DNA from: Effrenium voratum
Taxonomy: Eukaryota; Sar; Dinophyceae; Suessiales; Symbiodiniaceae
Reading direction: 5' to 3'
Assembly: GCA_963377175.1 (NCBI GenBank)
Contig: CAUJNA010001646.1
Location: 219,286-283,285 of the forward strand
DNA: 64,000 nucleotides
Positions within the stretch are counted from its first letter, which is position 1, and each line of letters starts with the position of its first letter. The notes below the pieces were generated by a model, which saw nothing but the letters and a program-made list of their open reading frames with translations, ran no database searches and was not told the DNA's origin. Shown piece by piece: positions 62,701 to 64,000 of the stretch. A program made the translations under genes and the position numbers.

Positions 62701-64000
62701 GCGTCCTGCCCACCGGAGACACGGACGGCGGCCCTCGCACGATAGCGAGCACCAACGGGGTGGTTCCTCCCTGGCTGGCGAAATACGAGGGCTTCGTCCC
62801 CGCTCTGTGGAACAACGCAGACGCCAACGCCATCGGAATGGCCCTCTACTCGCAGAGTCCCGCCGTCGATGCCCGGTCCTTGTTGATGTCTGGGATGCGG
62901 CCTCCTAAGTACCTCGACAAAGAGGACGTGGATGGCATTTTCCGAAAACTTCACGACTCGCTCCGAGACGAGGTTGTTGACGGAAAGTACCGTGACACGG
63001 TCGACCACAACGTGGAAGAATGGGTAGCAAAGGCGATCTTGGTAAGGGGTCTTGCCTTCAACGGGAGCTCCGTCTCCGACTTCTTCGAGGAGTATGAGGG
63101 GTATGCGGCTGAGTGGGGCAGACGCCTAACCACCGCGAACTTCAACGCCAACCGGTGCGGCTTTTACACGTCATACTACATGGTTGAGGCCCATATCATT
63201 GGGCTGAGGGCAGGACACCTTTCCCCGATACTTCCCAACGATTTGTCCGGGGAGGGATTCAAATTCCAGGTGGCGCTGCTCGCACAGCACTGCGGGATAA
63301 TGCAGGCCATGCGGAGAAAGGCCGGGTTCGATCCTGCCGCGCGCCTCAAACAGGCTATGGACACGATACGAGAAGGCATCAAGAAGGGGTACGTCTACAC
63401 CCTCAACGACCTCAGCAGTATGGACGATCTGATCTACCGGACGTCCACCGTTGCCTACGACACCTGCTTGGCCGACCGTCCTCAAACCCAGGATGATGTC
63501 AAGCAGGAGCTGTCCGACCCTACGCCAAGGAAGTACCGCTTCCGACCCCGCGATCGCTATCGGCCCGGGATTCGCCTTACACCAGGCCCCGGCGTGAAGG
63601 ACGAAGACGAGCCCGACTTTGCTGGATCTGCGGGGGATGAGCTGGGATCGGATGGGTCCTCGCGCAAAGAGGACGAGAAGTCCGACGACCTTGACGAGCC
63701 CATGGGCGATGACGAGGAGGAGATCCCTCCCCCTCCGCCGCCGCCCCCGGCTCCTCCTGCGCCGCCTGTCCCGGTAGAACCGGAGACTCCCGTGGTGTTG
63801 CATGCGGGCGTCGATTCTGGCGATGCTGTGCCAACTCCTCCTCCTCCTCCTCCCGCTCCCATTGCGGCAGGCGTTACGACGGCTGAGGATCCTTTTGAGG
63901 ACGAGGACTTGGCCATCAACACTCGCGTCCCTGACACCGAGTCCGAGCTGGAGGGTGGGTCTGACCAGCCCAAGGCCAGGAGGACATCTCGTGGTCGGGT
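59725..64000 (+). CDS. Giant downstream polyprotein, segment 3 (runs off the window)
   Basis: Open for more than 1,420 codons to the last base. Early part: SYANKARNSDQVSREQG, GIFGKAKQPLGNSNSYPN. A Pro/Ala/acidic linker follows near 60790-60970. A helical region ends around 61660. A KptA/Tpt1-like fold occupies 61819-62455, then a CHRC...CTAC zinc ribbon (62624-62680), then a helical domain (GLAFNGSSVSDFFEEYEGY). The C-terminal tail is rich in acidic residues and proline runs (from 63596). Minus-strand frames over this region are shadows. The product is unknown; structural protein, cofactor of the retroelement, or an independent gene are all possible. Confidence 0.65.
61819..62455 (+). other. 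KptA/Tpt1-like (RNA 2'-phosphotransferase) domain, probably inactive
   Basis: The order of blocks matches KptA: LKKFLSHYF (family: SKFLSxxLRH), VIRDKERRL...ARIAAVRSLEIG (family: RIRAVQGHS), PKTLYKVV (family: P..LYHGT), GGRALIELLP (family: HVHLS), VVMAIDARFF, then SMENGGMHITRQG (family: ENGVWLT). The His and Arg residues expected in LRH, QGHS, LYHGT and HVHLS are all replaced, so transfer of the 2'-phosphate to NAD+ is unlikely. It may keep an RNA- or nucleotide-binding role. The match is by eye only. Confidence 0.5.
62624..62680 (+). other. Zinc-ribbon-like motif
   Basis: VPCHRC, 13 residues, then CTACY: two CxxC knuckles, directly after the KptA-like domain. Likely a metal-binding module. 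Confidence 0.5.

Larger units (their letters stand above)
42157..64000 (+). mobile_element. Giant copia-class LTR retrotransposon (5' part; runs off the window)
   Basis: Ordered parts: 5' LTR, copia-style primer site, Gag with CCCH fingers, -1 frameshift signal, then Pol with PR, IN, methyltransferase-like, dUTPase, RT and RNase H, then a further giant coding region. Integrase before RT defines the Ty1/copia class. No 3' LTR is visible up to 64000. It either lies beyond, or the right-hand coding region belongs to another unit. The left edge is approximate (TGTG at 42157; another TG lies at 42150). Gag is fully open. Pol has a single frame break. Confidence 0.75.

Noticed and set aside
61278..63008. 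576-codon minus-strand open frame
   Set aside because: It is antisense to the + strand frame that is open to the window end and carries the KptA-like and zinc-ribbon motifs; its composition is that of a shadow frame.
55679..64000. Envelope protein by position
   Set aside because: No signal peptide, no membrane segments and no fusion-protein features seen.

Overview
The window looks like nuclear DNA of a dinoflagellate, probably a Symbiodinium-like or related member of the Suessiales. Host genes are split into very small exons by long introns with GT-AG, GC-AG and possibly GA-AG ends. Relics of the 3' half of the dinoflagellate spliced leader (TTTGGCTCAAG) lie inside two different LTRs. Simple repeats are abundant, and the only long open frames belong to a copia-type retroelement. 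The taxon is an inference from these traits; no rRNA or other marker gene is present.

Layout. About 2.7-11.4 kb: exons of a purple-acid-phosphatase-like metallophosphoesterase (+ strand) ending in a stop codon. About 16.0-24.9 kb: five exons of a Ser/Thr protein kinase (+), covering subdomains VII to XI in order and with compatible splice phases. Its 5.1-kb intron holds a 2.1-kb inverted-repeat transposon packed with satellite DNA. About 25-32.5 kb: mostly non-coding, with simple repeats and decayed minus-strand coding fragments. 32,559-35,675: a non-autonomous LTR retrotransposon with TG..CA LTRs and a 5-bp target duplication; a fold-back element with a 9-bp target duplication is nested inside it. 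41.3 kb: one exon of a threonine synthase.

From about 42.16 kb to the right edge lies the main feature, a giant Ty1/copia-class element. Its 5' LTR and an 11-nt primer-binding-like site precede a 1695-residue Gag with a coiled coil, two cysteine-rich modules and two CCCH zinc fingers. A textbook -1 frameshift signal (G GGT TTC, stop codon, stem-loop) joins Gag to Pol. Pol carries, in order, aspartic protease, HHCC zinc finger, DDE integrase, a methyltransferase-like domain, a complete dUTPase with all five motifs, copia reverse transcriptase (YVDD), RNase H and an unassigned C-terminal extension.

No LTR is visible after Pol. Instead, 540 bp further on, another huge open region (about 8.3 kb, running off the window) encodes a polyprotein of unknown function. 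It contains a KptA/Tpt1-like RNA 2'-phosphotransferase fold that has lost its expected active-site residues, and a zinc ribbon. This region is interrupted by four single-base frame changes, three of them next to homopolymers. If it belongs to the same element, the element exceeds 21.8 kb.

Working together: Gag and Pol would assemble particles, process the polyprotein, and copy and integrate the element. dUTPase would keep uracil out of the cDNA, and the methyltransferase-like domain may modify DNA or be structural. The spliced-leader-like segment in the LTRs suggests that genomic transcripts are, or once were, trans-spliced like host mRNAs.
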